Made by a program: the position numbers and the translations under genes
Shown here: piece by piece, positions 35,766 to 44,874 of the stretch
Layout of the letters: the number at the start of each line of letters is the position of its first letter
How positions within the stretch are numbered: position 1 is the first letter of the stretch
Notes under the pieces: generated by a model
Database searches by the model: none
Seen by the model: the letters and a program-made list of their open reading frames with translations, nothing else
Told to the model about the DNA's origin: nothing
DNA from: Geobacter sp. FeAm09
GTDB taxonomy: Bacteria; Desulfobacterota; Desulfuromonadia; Geobacterales; Pseudopelobacteraceae
NCBI RefSeq assembly: GCF_008330225.1
Contig: NZ_CP042466.1
Span: 1,870,501 to 1,934,500 of the forward strand
Direction: 5' to 3'
Length of the DNA: 64,000 nucleotides

Positions 35766-35794
35766 TTGACAAACCGGTTGGGCAGGATTATAAG
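35766..35794 (+). promoter_or_regulatory. Sigma-70 promoter for the TetR-AEC operon
   Basis: TTGACA (35766-35771), 17-base spacer, TATAAG (35789-35794). The spacer begins with the palindrome AACCGGTT, a possible operator for the TetR regulator encoded 47 bases downstream. Confidence 0.75.
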
Positions 35795-35841
35795 GAAACT
35801 ATAAACACCTAAATTGGTTTCCATGGTATTGGATAAACGCG

Positions 35842-36468
35842 ATGACACAACCAAGTGAAAACGACACGCGGGAGCGGCTCGTGGCCGTCGCCAGCCGGAT
35901 TTTCATGGACCGCGGCTTTGCCCGCGTTACCATGGCCGACCTGGCGCGCGAACTGCACATGAGCAAGAAGACCATCTATCGGCTCTTCCCCTCCAAGGAC
36001 GACCTGGTGCGGGCCGTCTATTACCGGAAGACCGACCGCATCCACGCCCTGTTCCGCGAGACCGTGGCGGCGGGCACCGATTTCACGGAAAAGATCCATT
36101 GGCTGTGGATCAATGCGGGCAAGGAACTGACGGAGATCGGCGCCCGGTTTCACGAAGACCTGCGCATCTTCAACCCGTCCCTGGCGGCCGAGCTGGAGCG
36201 ATTTCGCCGGGACGAGATCAACCGCAACTTTGAAATGTTCATCGAGAACGGCATCCGGCTTGGCGCGCTGCGCAGTGATATCAACAAGGAGCTTTTGGTC
36301 CAGATCTACATCAGCGCCATCATGGGGGTCATCAACAACCGTGTGCTGGCGGCATCCCCGGTCACGACCGACCAGGCCTTCCGCACCATTTTGGATGTCA
36401 TGTTCGACGGGATCCTGAGCGATGGGGCACGCCCCCATTATCGGCGCCTGTTCGGCAGCAGCGTATAG
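35842..36468 (+). CDS. TetR-family transcriptional regulator
   Basis: A 208-residue repressor. The N-terminal helix-turn-helix is typical: ERLVAVASRIFMDRGFARVT followed by MADLARELHMSKKTIYRLFPSKDDLV (as MADLARELHMS and KKTIYRLFPSKDDL). The C-terminal ligand-binding domain is not recognisable beyond the TetR fold. It is followed after 17 bases by an AEC-family transporter gene, which it likely controls. A strong promoter with an internal palindrome lies immediately upstream. Confidence 0.9.
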   Translation: MTQPSENDTRERLVAVASRIFMDRGFARVTMADLARELHMSKKTIYRLFPSKDDLVRAVYYRKTDRIHALFRETVAAGTDFTEKIHWLWINAGKELTEIGARFHEDLRIFNPSLAAELERFRRDEINRNFEMFIENGIRLGALRSDINKELLVQIYISAIMGVINNRVLAASPVTTDQAFRTILDVMFDGILSDGARPHYRRLFGSSV

Positions 36469-36485
36469 CAGAGGAGATTTGCAGC

Positions 36486-37433
36486 ATGCAGACCGATATC
36501 GTCACAGAAGTGCTGGTCCTTTTTCTGATCATGGCGGCCGGCTACTACGCCCGCCGCAGGAAGTTCATCGATGCCGGCACCAACCGGGGCATCACCGAAC
36601 TGATTCTCAACGTGACCCTCCCCCTGATGGTGGTCGTTTCCTTTACCTTCGATTTCAACCGGGAGATGCTCTCCACCGCCATGAAACTCCTCATGGTCTC
36701 CTTTGGCCTGCACATAGCCCTCTATTTCGTCAGCGGCCTGTTTTTCCGGCGCCATCCCCAGGAAACGCGCAGCGTGCTGCGCTTCATGACCATCTTCTCC
36801 AACTGCGCCTTCATGGGGTATCCGGTGCTGCAAAGCCTCTACGGCAAGATCGGCATCTTCTACGCCTCCATCTTCGGCGTGCCGTTCACCATCGCCCTCT
36901 GGAGTCTGGGAGTGATGCTGTTCACCGGGGAAAAAGGGCCCCAGGCGCTCAAAAAGGCGCTTATCAACCCCGGGGTCCTGGCGGTTGCCGCCGGACTGAT
37001 CATCTTCATCGGCTCCATCAAGCTCCCCGCACCCCTGCTCAAGGCCTGTGAGCTGATCGGTTCGACCACGACGCCCCTGTCCATGATCGTCGTCGGCGCA
37101 ACCCTGGCCGATACACGCCTGCGCGACCTTTTCTCCGGTCTGGCGATCTACTACGGCAGCGCGATGCGCCTGTTGATCGTGCCGCTTTTGGTCCTTCTGG
37201 TCCTGTCGCTTCTGGGAATCAAGGGGATGGTCCTGGGGATCTGCGTCGTCAGCATGGCCATGCCTGCGGCGGCCAACACCGCCATGTTCGCCGAGAAATT
37301 CGACGGCGACACCCAACTGGCGTCGCGCTGCATCTTCCTGTCCACGGCGCTTTCGCTTTTGACCATTCCGTTCGTGATCGCCATACTCCACGCCGCACTG
37401 GGAGAAAAGACCTTCAGCCTGCATTTGTGGTGA
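36486..37433 (+). CDS. Auxin efflux carrier (AEC) family transporter
   Basis: A 315-residue inner-membrane protein with about ten helices, typical of the AEC family, whose bacterial members transport malate, malonate or other organic acids. Family marks include GYYARRRKFID, ITELILNVTLPLMV, SNCAFMGYPVLQSLYG and the C-terminal MPAAANTAMFAEKF. GAGGAG precedes the start. It forms an operon with the preceding TetR gene. The substrate cannot be predicted from sequence alone. Confidence 0.9.
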   Translation: MQTDIVTEVLVLFLIMAAGYYARRRKFIDAGTNRGITELILNVTLPLMVVVSFTFDFNREMLSTAMKLLMVSFGLHIALYFVSGLFFRRHPQETRSVLRFMTIFSNCAFMGYPVLQSLYGKIGIFYASIFGVPFTIALWSLGVMLFTGEKGPQALKKALINPGVLAVAAGLIIFIGSIKLPAPLLKACELIGSTTTPLSMIVVGATLADTRLRDLFSGLAIYYGSAMRLLIVPLLVLLVLSLLGIKGMVLGICVVSMAMPAAANTAMFAEKFDGDTQLASRCIFLSTALSLLTIPFVIAILHAALGEKTFSLHLW

Positions 37434-37493
37434 GATGGGCGCGCCGGGCGGCAGCGCCCCTGGGGGATGGAGAAGGCGGGGTGAATGCTGTTT

Positions 37494-37519
37494 CCCGGCC
37501 GCGGGGCGGCGCGGCCGGG
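37494..37519. terminator. GC-rich hairpin between convergent genes
   Basis: CCCGGCCGCG and CGCGGCCGGG form a perfect 10-bp stem with a 6-base loop between the AEC transporter and the chemoreceptor gene. No T run is present on either side. Confidence 0.5.
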
Positions 37520-37524
37520 AGGAA

Positions 37525-38703
37525 TTATACCCGGAACCTGCTGGCCATGGTTTTCAGTTCAAGCGCCGAACTTGCCAGCCCGGATGCCGACTGGTCGGTT
37601 TCCCTGGTGCCGCAGGAAACCGTGTCGATGACGTCGCTGATCGCCCGGATGTTATTTCTGACGCTGGCGGTGGTGGCCGACTGTTCCTCGATTGCGGTGG
37701 CAATCTGGGCAACGTTGTCGGTCAGGACCTCGATGTGGGACTTGATATCGGATATGGCCCGGCTGGAAAGCTGGACCCCCTGCTCGCCGTTCTTGACGCT
37801 CCGCGAACTCTGCCCCATGGAATCCACGACGTTCTTCACATCGTTCTGCAATACGGCAATGATCTTCTGAATCTCCTGCGTTGCCGTCGTCGTGCGCACC
37901 GCCAGGCTTCTGACCTCATCCGCCACCACGGCGAACCCGCGTCCCTGTTCTCCGGCGCGGGCCGCCTCGATGGCCGCGTTCAACGCCAGCAGATTGGTCT
38001 GGTCCGCAATATCCTCGATGGTTCCCACGATCTCGCCGATCTGGTGGGAATTGTTCCCCAGCGATTCCACCGCCAGGGTCGTGTCGCTCACCAGCGAACC
38101 GATCTCCGCCATCATCCGGGACATGGCGTCGATGGTGCGTTCGCCCTCCCTGGTGGATTCCTTCGTTTCCGTCGCCTTGCCGGACATCACCTGGCAGTTG
38201 CGGGCAATATCAGAACTGACCGATGTCAGGTCTTCAACCGCGTGCACCACCGAAGCCGACTGCCCCACCGCCTGTTCGGCGCCGGCCGCCATCCCCTCGG
38301 AGGTGCGGCGCAGATCGCCGGCCGCCCTGGTCAACCCCTCCGACGTGGCTTGAATGGCGGCAATCATGGAACGCATGTTCCGTTGCAACTCGCCGATGGT
38401 CTTGATGATGAGGCTGATCTCGTTATTGCGCTTGGCGGCGATATTCTGGGACAGGTCGCCGCCTGCCATGGTTTGCAGATAGGCGATGACCCGGTCGATG
38501 GAGGTCCCGATGCCCAGGATGTTCAGCATGCCGAAGAACGCGCCCAGAACGATGAAGAGACCCAACGCGCCCCAGCGCACCGACCAGGAATCGGAACGGG
38601 CCAGAACGGTCAATGCGATCATGCAGATACTGTAGCAAAAACAGAGGAGGGCGATCCGCATCTTGATGGAGAGGCGGAAATAGTATTCCTGAAGCGCACT
38701 CAT
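37525..38703 (-). CDS. Methyl-accepting chemotaxis protein lacking a periplasmic domain
   Basis: A 392-residue chemoreceptor-like protein. Two N-terminal helices ([20 protein letters not shown] and [20 protein letters not shown]) are separated by only about ten residues, so there is no periplasmic sensor. A HAMP-like segment ([17 protein letters not shown]) and a cytoplasmic signalling domain follow, with the hairpin tip [20 protein letters not shown] fully conserved. The start at 38703 has GGGAGAG upstream. It likely senses through the membrane or through partner proteins. No che genes are adjacent. Confidence 0.9.
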   Translation of the reverse strand: MSALQEYYFRLSIKMRIALLCFCYSICMIALTVLARSDSWSVRWGALGLFIVLGAFFGMLNILGIGTSIDRVIAYLQTMAGGDLSQNIAAKRNNEISLIIKTIGELQRNMRSMIAAIQATSEGLTRAAGDLRRTSEGMAAGAEQAVGQSASVVHAVEDLTSVSSDIARNCQVMSGKATETKESTREGERTIDAMSRMMAEIGSLVSDTTLAVESLGNNSHQIGEIVGTIEDIADQTNLLALNAAIEAARAGEQGRGFAVVADEVRSLAVRTTTATQEIQKIIAVLQNDVKNVVDSMGQSSRSVKNGEQGVQLSSRAISDIKSHIEVLTDNVAQIATAIEEQSATTASVRNNIRAISDVIDTVSCGTRETDQSASGLASSALELKTMASRFRV

Positions 38704-38883
38704 GGACGTCGTCTCTCTCCCGGTGTGTAGAATCCGTTTATGTTTACACGAAAGTCGAGCTGTTTTCAATAATAATTACAATATGTTAAAAAAAATTCAT
38801 ACAATCGTGTGTCAAGAATGTGCCACCGGGATATGAAGCGGGATTCTGCAGGAGGCGGCGGCCGGAGCGGCCGGAAGAAAGAG

Positions 38884-39264
38884 TTATGACCGGCTGCTCC
38901 CGAGGTAGCCGAAATGCCTGCTGAACAGTTCGATCCCTTCGCGGCGCGGTATGAGGTGGATGTGGGCGTGCAGGATGGATTGGCCGGCGACCGGACCGCA
39001 GTTCACGCCGATGTTGAACCCCTGCACGGTGGAGTCGTAGCGCATGATCTGTTCCCTGAGCGCAAGCAGCATCTGTTGCGCATCGAAACGTTCCTCATCG
39101 GTCATGGAAAAGTAGTCGAGGGTATGGCGGCGGGGAATGACGAGCAGGTGCCCCTGGGTGACCGGATAGAGGTCTTCGACGGCAAAGACCGTCCCTTGCT
39201 CCATCAGGATGCGGTGGGATATTTCATCGGAACAGAACGGGCATTTTTTGGCGAATCCCAGCAT
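38884..39264 (-). CDS. HIT family nucleotide-binding protein
   Basis: A 126-residue histidine-triad protein. A CPFC pair near the N-terminus and the catalytic HAHIHLIPR motif near residue 105 are intact; the upstream segment YPVTQGHLLVIPRRH is also family-typical. HIT enzymes hydrolyse nucleoside-5'-phosphoramidates or dinucleoside polyphosphates. The start at 39264 has GGGGGAA upstream. It follows 20 bases after the hybrid kinase gene on the same strand and may be co-transcribed with it. Confidence 0.92.
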   Translation of the reverse strand: MLGFAKKCPFCSDEISHRILMEQGTVFAVEDLYPVTQGHLLVIPRRHTLDYFSMTDEERFDAQQMLLALREQIMRYDSTVQGFNIGVNCGPVAGQSILHAHIHLIPRREGIELFSRHFGYLGSSRS

Positions 39265-39284
39265 GCTTCCCCCGGCCGCTCCGG

Positions 39285-41195
39285 TCAAATATCCAGGATC
39301 TCGCGGACCCTGGTCAGAAGTTCCTGCTGCTTCAGCGGTTTCTGCAACACATTCACCCCGGCTGCCGGCAGTCCGTTGCGCAGGAGATCATCGCTCGCGT
39401 AGCCGCTGATGAAAATGGCCTTGATGTCCGCCCGCGACTCCCTGATTTTCTGATACGCATGCCATCCGCCCATCTTCGGCATGACCACGTCCATGAGCAG
39501 CAGGTCCACTTTGCCGGCGTGCATGTGGAACTTGGCAACGGCATCCTCCCCGTCCTCCGCCGAAATAACGGCATAGCCGTGCTGGGCCAGTATGCTCGAA
39601 ACCAGCGCCCGCACCAGGGCATCGTCCTCGGCCACCAGAACGCCCCCGGAACCTGCCGGACGGTCGTCAGAAGCGGCATCCGCACCGTGGTCATCGTCCC
39701 CAGAAAGAAAACTGTCCCGGGCAAGGGGCAGGAATACGAAGAAGCTCGTGCCGACCCCTTCCCTGCTCGATACGGTGAGATAGCCGTTGTGCTGTTTTAC
39801 GATGCCATGCACGATCGAGAGTCCCAGGCCGGTCCCCCTGCCGACCTCCTTGGTGGTGAAGAACGGCTCGAAAATCCTCGTCAGGGTGTGCCGTCCGATC
39901 CCCGAGCCGGTATCGGTGACGGAAAGCAGGGCATGCTGCCCGGCAGGGCCGTAACCGTGGGCGGCGACGAAATCGTTGTCCAGCTCCGTCTTTGCCACCT
40001 TGACACTGATGCGGCCGCCGTTGGGCATGACATCCCGGGCATTGGCCGCAAGGTTCATGATCACCTGCTCGATGTTGCTGCTGTCGGCAAGTATGTAACA
40101 TTTGCCGACGTCATACTCGGTTTCGAGCACGATATCCTCGCCGATGATCTGGCGCAAGAAATCTTCCATGTTCCTGACGATGCCGACCAGGTCCACCAGG
40201 CGGGGGTTCAGGATCTGCTTTCGACTGAATGCGAGCAGGGAGCCGGTCAGTTGCACGCCCCGGTTGGCCGCGGAAAGGATGCTGTCCAACCGGTCAAGGG
40301 CGGTGTCCGGGTCCCGGGGATTATTTTTGAGCATGGTGGCGTAGCCGATGATCACGGTCAGCAGGTTGCTGAAATCATGGGCGACACCGCCGGCAATCTG
40401 CCCCATGGCATCCATTTTCTGGGAATGGCGCAACTGCTCTTCAAGGGATTTTCTGCCGTTGATGTCCTCCATGATGGCGATGCAGTTGGTGGCGCCGGCG
40501 TCCTGGACGCTGACCGGGAAGATGGTGACGTATTCCCAGAACCCGCCCCCGTCCCTGCCTCTGCTGCACCATTCGCCATGCCAGGCCGTGCCGGACACCA
40601 CCGTCTGCCACACATCCCGGAAGTTGCTGCCCGGGTCCGCGCTGGCCTTCAATTCGAACAGCTTCCTGCCGATGACCTCGTCCTCGGAAGCCTTCATCAT
40701 CTCGATGAATTTGGGATTGGCAAACTCGATGACGCCGTCCATGTCCATGATGATGACCGAAACCGGGCACTGCCGGATGGCCGCCGACATCTTGAAGAGC
40801 AGCTTTTCCGCCCGGAGGCGCTCGTCCAGTTCGCGGCGGAGTTGTTCATTGGCCTCGGCCAACTGCTGTTCGCGCACATCGAGACGGCTCTGGGCCCGGC
40901 TGAGCGCCCGATAGGGGAAGATGCGGAACGCCAGGAAAACGAGCACGCCGAAGAGTGCCGAGCCGACGGCGACCCATGCCGTTTCGACCAGCAAACGGCG
41001 GCTGTTTTCGAACTGCGCCGCCACCGCCTCCGAGGAGGCACGGCCAAGGAGAGCGGCCTGCGTCTCCATGCCGCCGTGCAGGTATCCGGAGGAGGCGACG
41101 AAATAACCGGCGGGTATCAGCAGGGCGATGGCCACGGCTACGATCCCGGCAAACAGGGTGGTGACCCGGCGTATGTCCAGGTCTCCCCGGTTCAC
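39285..41195 (-). CDS. Membrane-bound hybrid histidine kinase (PAS-HisKA-HATPase-REC)
   Basis: A 636-residue kinase. Two membrane helices (near residues 10-35 and 70-95) flank a ~35-residue extracytoplasmic loop, followed by a coiled coil and a PAS domain ([20 protein letters not shown], in which [14 protein letters not shown] is the core). The HisKA box [19 protein letters not shown] has its His near residue 273, the ATPase domain shows NLAANARD and [15 protein letters not shown], and a C-terminal receiver has its Asp in [12 protein letters not shown] near residue 567. GTG at 41195 is the preferred start; the frame is open upstream but carries no conserved sequence. The following HIT gene is 20 bases downstream. 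Confidence 0.9.
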   Translation of the reverse strand: MNRGDLDIRRVTTLFAGIVAVAIALLIPAGYFVASSGYLHGGMETQAALLGRASSEAVAAQFENSRRLLVETAWVAVGSALFGVLVFLAFRIFPYRALSRAQSRLDVREQQLAEANEQLRRELDERLRAEKLLFKMSAAIRQCPVSVIIMDMDGVIEFANPKFIEMMKASEDEVIGRKLFELKASADPGSNFRDVWQTVVSGTAWHGEWCSRGRDGGGFWEYVTIFPVSVQDAGATNCIAIMEDINGRKSLEEQLRHSQKMDAMGQIAGGVAHDFSNLLTVIIGYATMLKNNPRDPDTALDRLDSILSAANRGVQLTGSLLAFSRKQILNPRLVDLVGIVRNMEDFLRQIIGEDIVLETEYDVGKCYILADSSNIEQVIMNLAANARDVMPNGGRISVKVAKTELDNDFVAAHGYGPAGQHALLSVTDTGSGIGRHTLTRIFEPFFTTKEVGRGTGLGLSIVHGIVKQHNGYLTVSSREGVGTSFFVFLPLARDSFLSGDDDHGADAASDDRPAGSGGVLVAEDDALVRALVSSILAQHGYAVISAEDGEDAVAKFHMHAGKVDLLLMDVVMPKMGGWHAYQKIRESRADIKAIFISGYASDDLLRNGLPAAGVNVLQKPLKQQELLTRVREILDI

Positions 41196-41493
41196 GGCAC
41201 GCCTTTTCCGCCGGCCGCGGCAACGGCGCGGATGAACATCCTGCGGATCCCGGCTTTCACCATGCCGCCACTCTCCCCCCGGCCGTTTCCGTCGTTCCCG
41301 TTTTCGAGGCTGGTACATTCCATAACGGAAATATCATTAATTTTCATGACAATGTCAATGCCTTGGTCAGGGGGCGCGGCCGAAAGCGGCACCAGCGCGC
41401 CTGCCGTGCCCCGTTTCCGCCGCCCTCATGCGGCAAAAGCCGCCCTCGTCCGGAAAAGCGGCTTTTGCGCGGCCGTGGATTCGGACCGGACAT

Positions 41494-42438
41494 TCAGGGG
41501 CAATGCACCTTGAGCACGATCTTGCCCCGCGTATGGCCGCCCTGGCTCAGCTCCTGGGCGCGCCGCGCCTCGGCAAGAGGCACCACCGCCTCCACCATGA
41601 CCCGGAGCTTTCCCGCATCCACCAACGTGGCGATCCCTGACAACTCCGTCGCATCGGGCTGGATGAAGACGAATTCCGGACGCACCCCGTGGGCCGCCGC
41701 CTCCTCCCGGGACGGGGGGGCAACGATGGAGACCAGGACGCCCCCCCGCTTCACCACCTCCCAGGAGCGGGCCTGGGTCTCTCCGCCTATGGTATCGAAC
41801 ACCACGTCCACGTCCCGCACCTTGTCTTCAAAACGCACGTTCTGATAGGCAATGACCTCGTCGGCGCCCAATCCGCGCAGATAGTCGTGGTTGCGTTCGG
41901 AAGCGGTGGCGATGACGCGGGCCCCCTTCCATTTGGCCAACTGCACGGCATAGGTGCCCACCCCTCCCGCCGCCCCATGGATGAGTATGGTCTGCCCGGC
42001 CGAAAGCTTGGCGGCGGCGAAAAGCGATTTGCATGCCGTCAGAGCGGCGAGGGGGATGGCGGCGGCGTGCAGGTGGTCGATGGATTGGGGCTTGAACGCC
42101 GCCTCGTTTTCCCTGATGACGATGAACTCGGCATACGCCCCGTCCCGCGTGATGTCCGGGCGGCTGAACACTTCGTCCCCCACCTTGAAGCGGACCACCT
42201 CCGGACCCACCGCCTCGACCGTCCCGGACACGTCCCACCCCATGATCAACGGCAGGCGGCTGCCGAGCATCTCCTTGAGGTGCCCCTCGCGGATCTTCCA
42301 GTCCACGGGGTTGACCGCCGCGGCATGGACGCGGACCAGGATCTCGTCCTTTCCCGGTTGCGGCAGCGGCGCGTCTTCATACACGAGCATCTCGGGACCG
42401 CCGTATGCGTGAATGCGTACCGCTTTCATGGTCTCCAT
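41494..42438 (-). CDS. Zinc-type alcohol dehydrogenase-like NADP-dependent oxidoreductase
   Basis: A 314-residue medium-chain dehydrogenase/reductase of the quinone oxidoreductase branch. It begins MKAVRIHAYGGPEMLVYED and has the NADPH-binding loop HGAAGGVGTYAVQLAKWKGA. No structural zinc cysteines are present, which fits the quinone-reductase subgroup rather than alcohol dehydrogenase. Such enzymes reduce quinones or alpha,beta-unsaturated carbonyls with NADPH. GGGAGATGAGAC precedes the first ATG (42438); translation could also begin at the in-frame ATG nine bases later. It is isolated and transcribed divergently from the XRE regulator. Confidence 0.9.
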   Translation of the reverse strand: METMKAVRIHAYGGPEMLVYEDAPLPQPGKDEILVRVHAAAVNPVDWKIREGHLKEMLGSRLPLIMGWDVSGTVEAVGPEVVRFKVGDEVFSRPDITRDGAYAEFIVIRENEAAFKPQSIDHLHAAAIPLAALTACKSLFAAAKLSAGQTILIHGAAGGVGTYAVQLAKWKGARVIATASERNHDYLRGLGADEVIAYQNVRFEDKVRDVDVVFDTIGGETQARSWEVVKRGGVLVSIVAPPSREEAAAHGVRPEFVFIQPDATELSGIATLVDAGKLRVMVEAVVPLAEARRAQELSQGGHTRGKIVLKVHCP

Positions 42439-42589
42439 GTCTCATCTCCCCTCAAAAAGTCGATTTCAGGCTGCTGCGGCCTCATGCGGCAATGATGCCG
42501 CACAGATACAGCGTAGAATATTTGGCGTGCGTGTCAAGGCGCGGGCTCCGTTTGCGCTCTCGCTGCACTTTGTCTTTAGTAAAATAAAC

Positions 42590-42616
42590 TTGACATATTG
42601 ATCAATAAACTATACT
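42590..42616 (+). promoter_or_regulatory. Promoter with internal palindrome before the XRE gene
   Basis: TTGACA (42590-42595) and TATACT (42611-42616), 15 bases apart. The spacer contains the perfect palindrome TATTGATCAATA (42596-42607), a likely autoregulatory operator for the XRE protein. A GCTTG-TACC-CAAGC inverted repeat follows immediately downstream. Confidence 0.6.
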
Positions 42617-42654
42617 GCTTGTACCCAAGCATACTGCACAGGAGAGAACCCCAT

Positions 42655-42885
42655 ATGGCCAAGAATCTCCCACAACTGGTCATCGTCAACCGCATGAACG
42701 TCCTGCGGGCCGAATATCGCCTGACCCAGGAACAGCTTGCCCAAGGCGTGGGGGTGACCCGGGCGACCATCGTGGCGATCGAGGGCGGCGGCTACAACCC
42801 GTCCCTGGAACTGGCGTTTCGCCTCGCCCGCTACTTCAAGACCGATATCAACGCAATCTTTTCCGTCGAGGAGGGACAACAATGA
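42655..42885 (+). CDS. XRE-family transcriptional regulator
   Basis: A 76-residue single-domain helix-turn-helix protein: VNRMNVLRAEYRLTQEQLAQ then VGVTRATIVAIEGGGYNPSL and FKTDINAIFSVEE. The layout matches small Cro/CI-type regulators that control a membrane-protein partner encoded downstream. Its stop overlaps the start of the following membrane-protein gene (ATGA), so the two are coupled. AGGAGAG precedes the start at 42655. The palindrome within its promoter suggests autoregulation. Confidence 0.9.
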   Translation: MAKNLPQLVIVNRMNVLRAEYRLTQEQLAQGVGVTRATIVAIEGGGYNPSLELAFRLARYFKTDINAIFSVEEGQQ

Positions 42886-43502
42886 ACCGAGTGGATGCCA
42901 TCCTGATCCGTATTTTCACCCGCGGACTGCCGATAATCGTCTGTTTCGGCCTCTTTTCATACGCATACAACACGGGCGCCGTCGATCACGCGGCCCCGCC
43001 GGTTCGATTCTTCAATAATGCCGCCGGGTTCGCCTACGGCTTCGGGATGCTGCTCTGTGTCGTGCTGAGCATCCGGCTGATGTGCTCCGAACCGTTCAGG
43101 GACCGGGTGCTGGCCAGGCTCACCTTCATCCGGGAGCGGGACGAGCGGGAAGCCCTCCTGACCGGCAAAGCCACCCGGACGACCTTTCTGACCTCGCTGG
43201 CCATTCTCATCTTCCTCTTTTGTCTGTCCTGCTTTCAGGTCTCCGTCTACCGGGTTGCCCCAGAACGGGCCGTTGACGGCAAAACCGGCGTCGTCTCGCT
43301 GGGGCTTGCCTGCAACCTGCTGAATGCGCCCAAAGCAGCCGGGACACCCGATAGCGCGCCGCGGAGCCGGGATATCTTCACCTACACCGGCCTGCCGGTC
43401 TCCAGCACCGCGGTAATCCTGGGGCTCATCATCTGGCAGGTGCTGTCCTACAACTATCTGATGCGCCGGCTGGCCCAAGCGCCGCCGCAAAAAGCACCGT
43501 AA
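42882..43502 (+). CDS. Membrane protein paired with the XRE regulator
   Basis: A 206-residue protein with about four membrane helices (near residues 10-30, 45-65, 105-125 and 175-195) and a charged cytoplasmic loop (RVLARLTFIRERDEREALLT) between helices 2 and 3. Family not recognised. It is translationally coupled to the XRE gene. The pair recalls widespread two-gene XRE/DUF membrane-protein units of unknown role. Confidence 0.7.
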   Translation: MNRVDAILIRIFTRGLPIIVCFGLFSYAYNTGAVDHAAPPVRFFNNAAGFAYGFGMLLCVVLSIRLMCSEPFRDRVLARLTFIRERDEREALLTGKATRTTFLTSLAILIFLFCLSCFQVSVYRVAPERAVDGKTGVVSLGLACNLLNAPKAAGTPDSAPRSRDIFTYTGLPVSSTAVILGLIIWQVLSYNYLMRRLAQAPPQKAP

Positions 43503-43538
43503 ACCGTAGCGGAACGGTACGGCTTGCCAACGAAAACA

Positions 43539-43562
43539 GGGGGGACGATGTTCCGTCCCCCC
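43539..43562. terminator. Hairpin between convergent genes
   Basis: GGGGGGACG-ATGTTC-CGTCCCCCC, nine paired bases, located between the XRE-linked membrane-protein gene and the convergent dienelactone hydrolase gene. Confidence 0.65.
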
Positions 43563-43612
43563 CGGGAAACTGCTGCGGTATCATGGGGCCCTTTGCGCCG
43601 GCTGCGGGCGCC

Positions 43613-44401
43613 TCACCTCCCCTGTTTGAAAATCTCCGAGAAAAAGAGCTTCATGGCCTCCCACGACCGTTTGTCGGCCTTTTCGTTGTAGGCGGCACCT
43701 TTGCTGTTGTCGTTGCCGGCATCCGGGTTGGTGAAGCTGTGCACCGCATTGGCGTAGCTGATGAACTGCCAGTCCACCTTGGCGGCGCGCAGTTCCTGCT
43801 GGAAAGCGGCCACTTCATCCGCCTTGACGAAGGGGTCGTCGGCGCCGTGCAGCGCCAGGACCCTGGCCTTGATGTTCACGGCATCCCCGGGGGTGGGCGT
43901 GGCAAGACCGCCGTGGAAGCTGGCGACGCCCCTCAGGTCGGCGCCGTCGCGGGCCAGCTCCAGCACGGTCGTGCCGCCGAAACAATAACCGATGGCGGCC
44001 AGGCGTTTTGGATCGACCTGGTTCTGGCCTTTCAGGACCTCAAGCCCCGCCCTGGCGCGGGCGCGCATCAATGAGCGGTCATCCTTGTAGATGGCGGCCA
44101 CCTTGGCGGCCTCGGCGGGGGTCGCGGGGCGCACCCCCTTGCCGTAGATGTCGGCCGCAAAGGCCACATACCCCAGTTTCGCCAGCATCTCGGCCCGTTT
44201 CTTCGCGTAGGGGCCAAGCCCGGTCCATTCATGCACCACCAGCACCCCGGGGCGTTTGCCGATCCTGGCGTCGTCCCACGCCAGATACCCTTCCAGCACC
44301 GTATCGCCCTGTTTGTATTCCACGACCTTGGTCCTGACGGCCGCCTCTGCCGAGACGGCCCACCAGACGAGGGCCGCTGCAACCATGACAAGTCTCAACA
44401 T
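43613..44401 (-). CDS. Dienelactone hydrolase family protein, exported
   Basis: A 262-residue alpha/beta hydrolase with a Sec signal peptide (MLRLVMVAAALVWWAVSAEA). The nucleophile is Cys in IGYCFGGTTVLELA, with Asp in ALHGADDPFV and His in ANAVHSFTNP completing the Cys-Asp-His triad typical of dienelactone hydrolases. The periplasmic signal is unusual for the classical ring-cleavage pathway, and no such pathway genes are nearby, so the natural substrate is unclear. GGAGG precedes the start. Confidence 0.9.
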   Translation of the reverse strand: MLRLVMVAAALVWWAVSAEAAVRTKVVEYKQGDTVLEGYLAWDDARIGKRPGVLVVHEWTGLGPYAKKRAEMLAKLGYVAFAADIYGKGVRPATPAEAAKVAAIYKDDRSLMRARARAGLEVLKGQNQVDPKRLAAIGYCFGGTTVLELARDGADLRGVASFHGGLATPTPGDAVNIKARVLALHGADDPFVKADEVAAFQQELRAAKVDWQFISYANAVHSFTNPDAGNDNSKGAAYNEKADKRSWEAMKLFFSEIFKQGR

Positions 44402-44526
44402 GGCATCCTCCTTGACTGCTTCGTTTCCCGATACTACTTGTTTATTATATACCCCCCTGCCGCGGCGCGGTCAATTGCCCCATCTTGACAACCGGTCCGG
44501 CCATGCAGTAAGGTGCTGGCGTCTTA

Positions 44527-44841
44527 GTGTCCCTGACGACCAGCGCGACAGAAATCCCGACAAACGCCCCGCGTCATGATACCGATACCGGACTGATCGC
44601 CATGTATGAGTGGTCGCGCAAAAAACTGAAGCGAATGGTTGTGGCGGTCATGGGCATAACGGTCCTGGTCATCGGCATTGCCATGATCATTCTGCCCGGG
44701 CCGGCCATCGTCGTCATCCCGGCGGCGTTGGCCATCCTCGCCACCGAGTTCGCCTGGGCCCGCAGGCTGCTCCACCGTGTACGGGAGCGGATGGAGCGCG
44801 CCGCAAACAACCGCAAAAACGACCAGCAACCAAAGCCATGA
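44527..44841 (+). CDS. PGPGW-type small transmembrane protein
   Basis: A 104-residue protein with two hydrophobic segments around the conserved sequence IILPGPAIVVIPAALAILA followed by TEFAWARRLL, the signature of the PGPGW-type transmembrane family of unknown function. GTG at 44527 is used here; the later ATG at 44602 (MYEWSRKK) begins close to the conserved part and is an equally possible start, as neither has a clear ribosome-binding site. It is followed 33 bases later by a cation diffusion facilitator gene on the same strand. Confidence 0.7.
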   Translation: MSLTTSATEIPTNAPRHDTDTGLIAMYEWSRKKLKRMVVAVMGITVLVIGIAMIILPGPAIVVIPAALAILATEFAWARRLLHRVRERMERAANNRKNDQQPKP

Positions 44842-44874
44842 AGCAAACATCACCATACCTGCCGGAGTAGTACC

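Noticed and set aside
41192-41346. A ~50-residue minus-strand frame ending at the GTG start of the hybrid kinase (GTGA overlap)
   Set aside because: The overlap hints at coupling, but there is no ribosome-binding site before its ATG and no recognisable protein. It could be an upstream leader, not supported enough to call.
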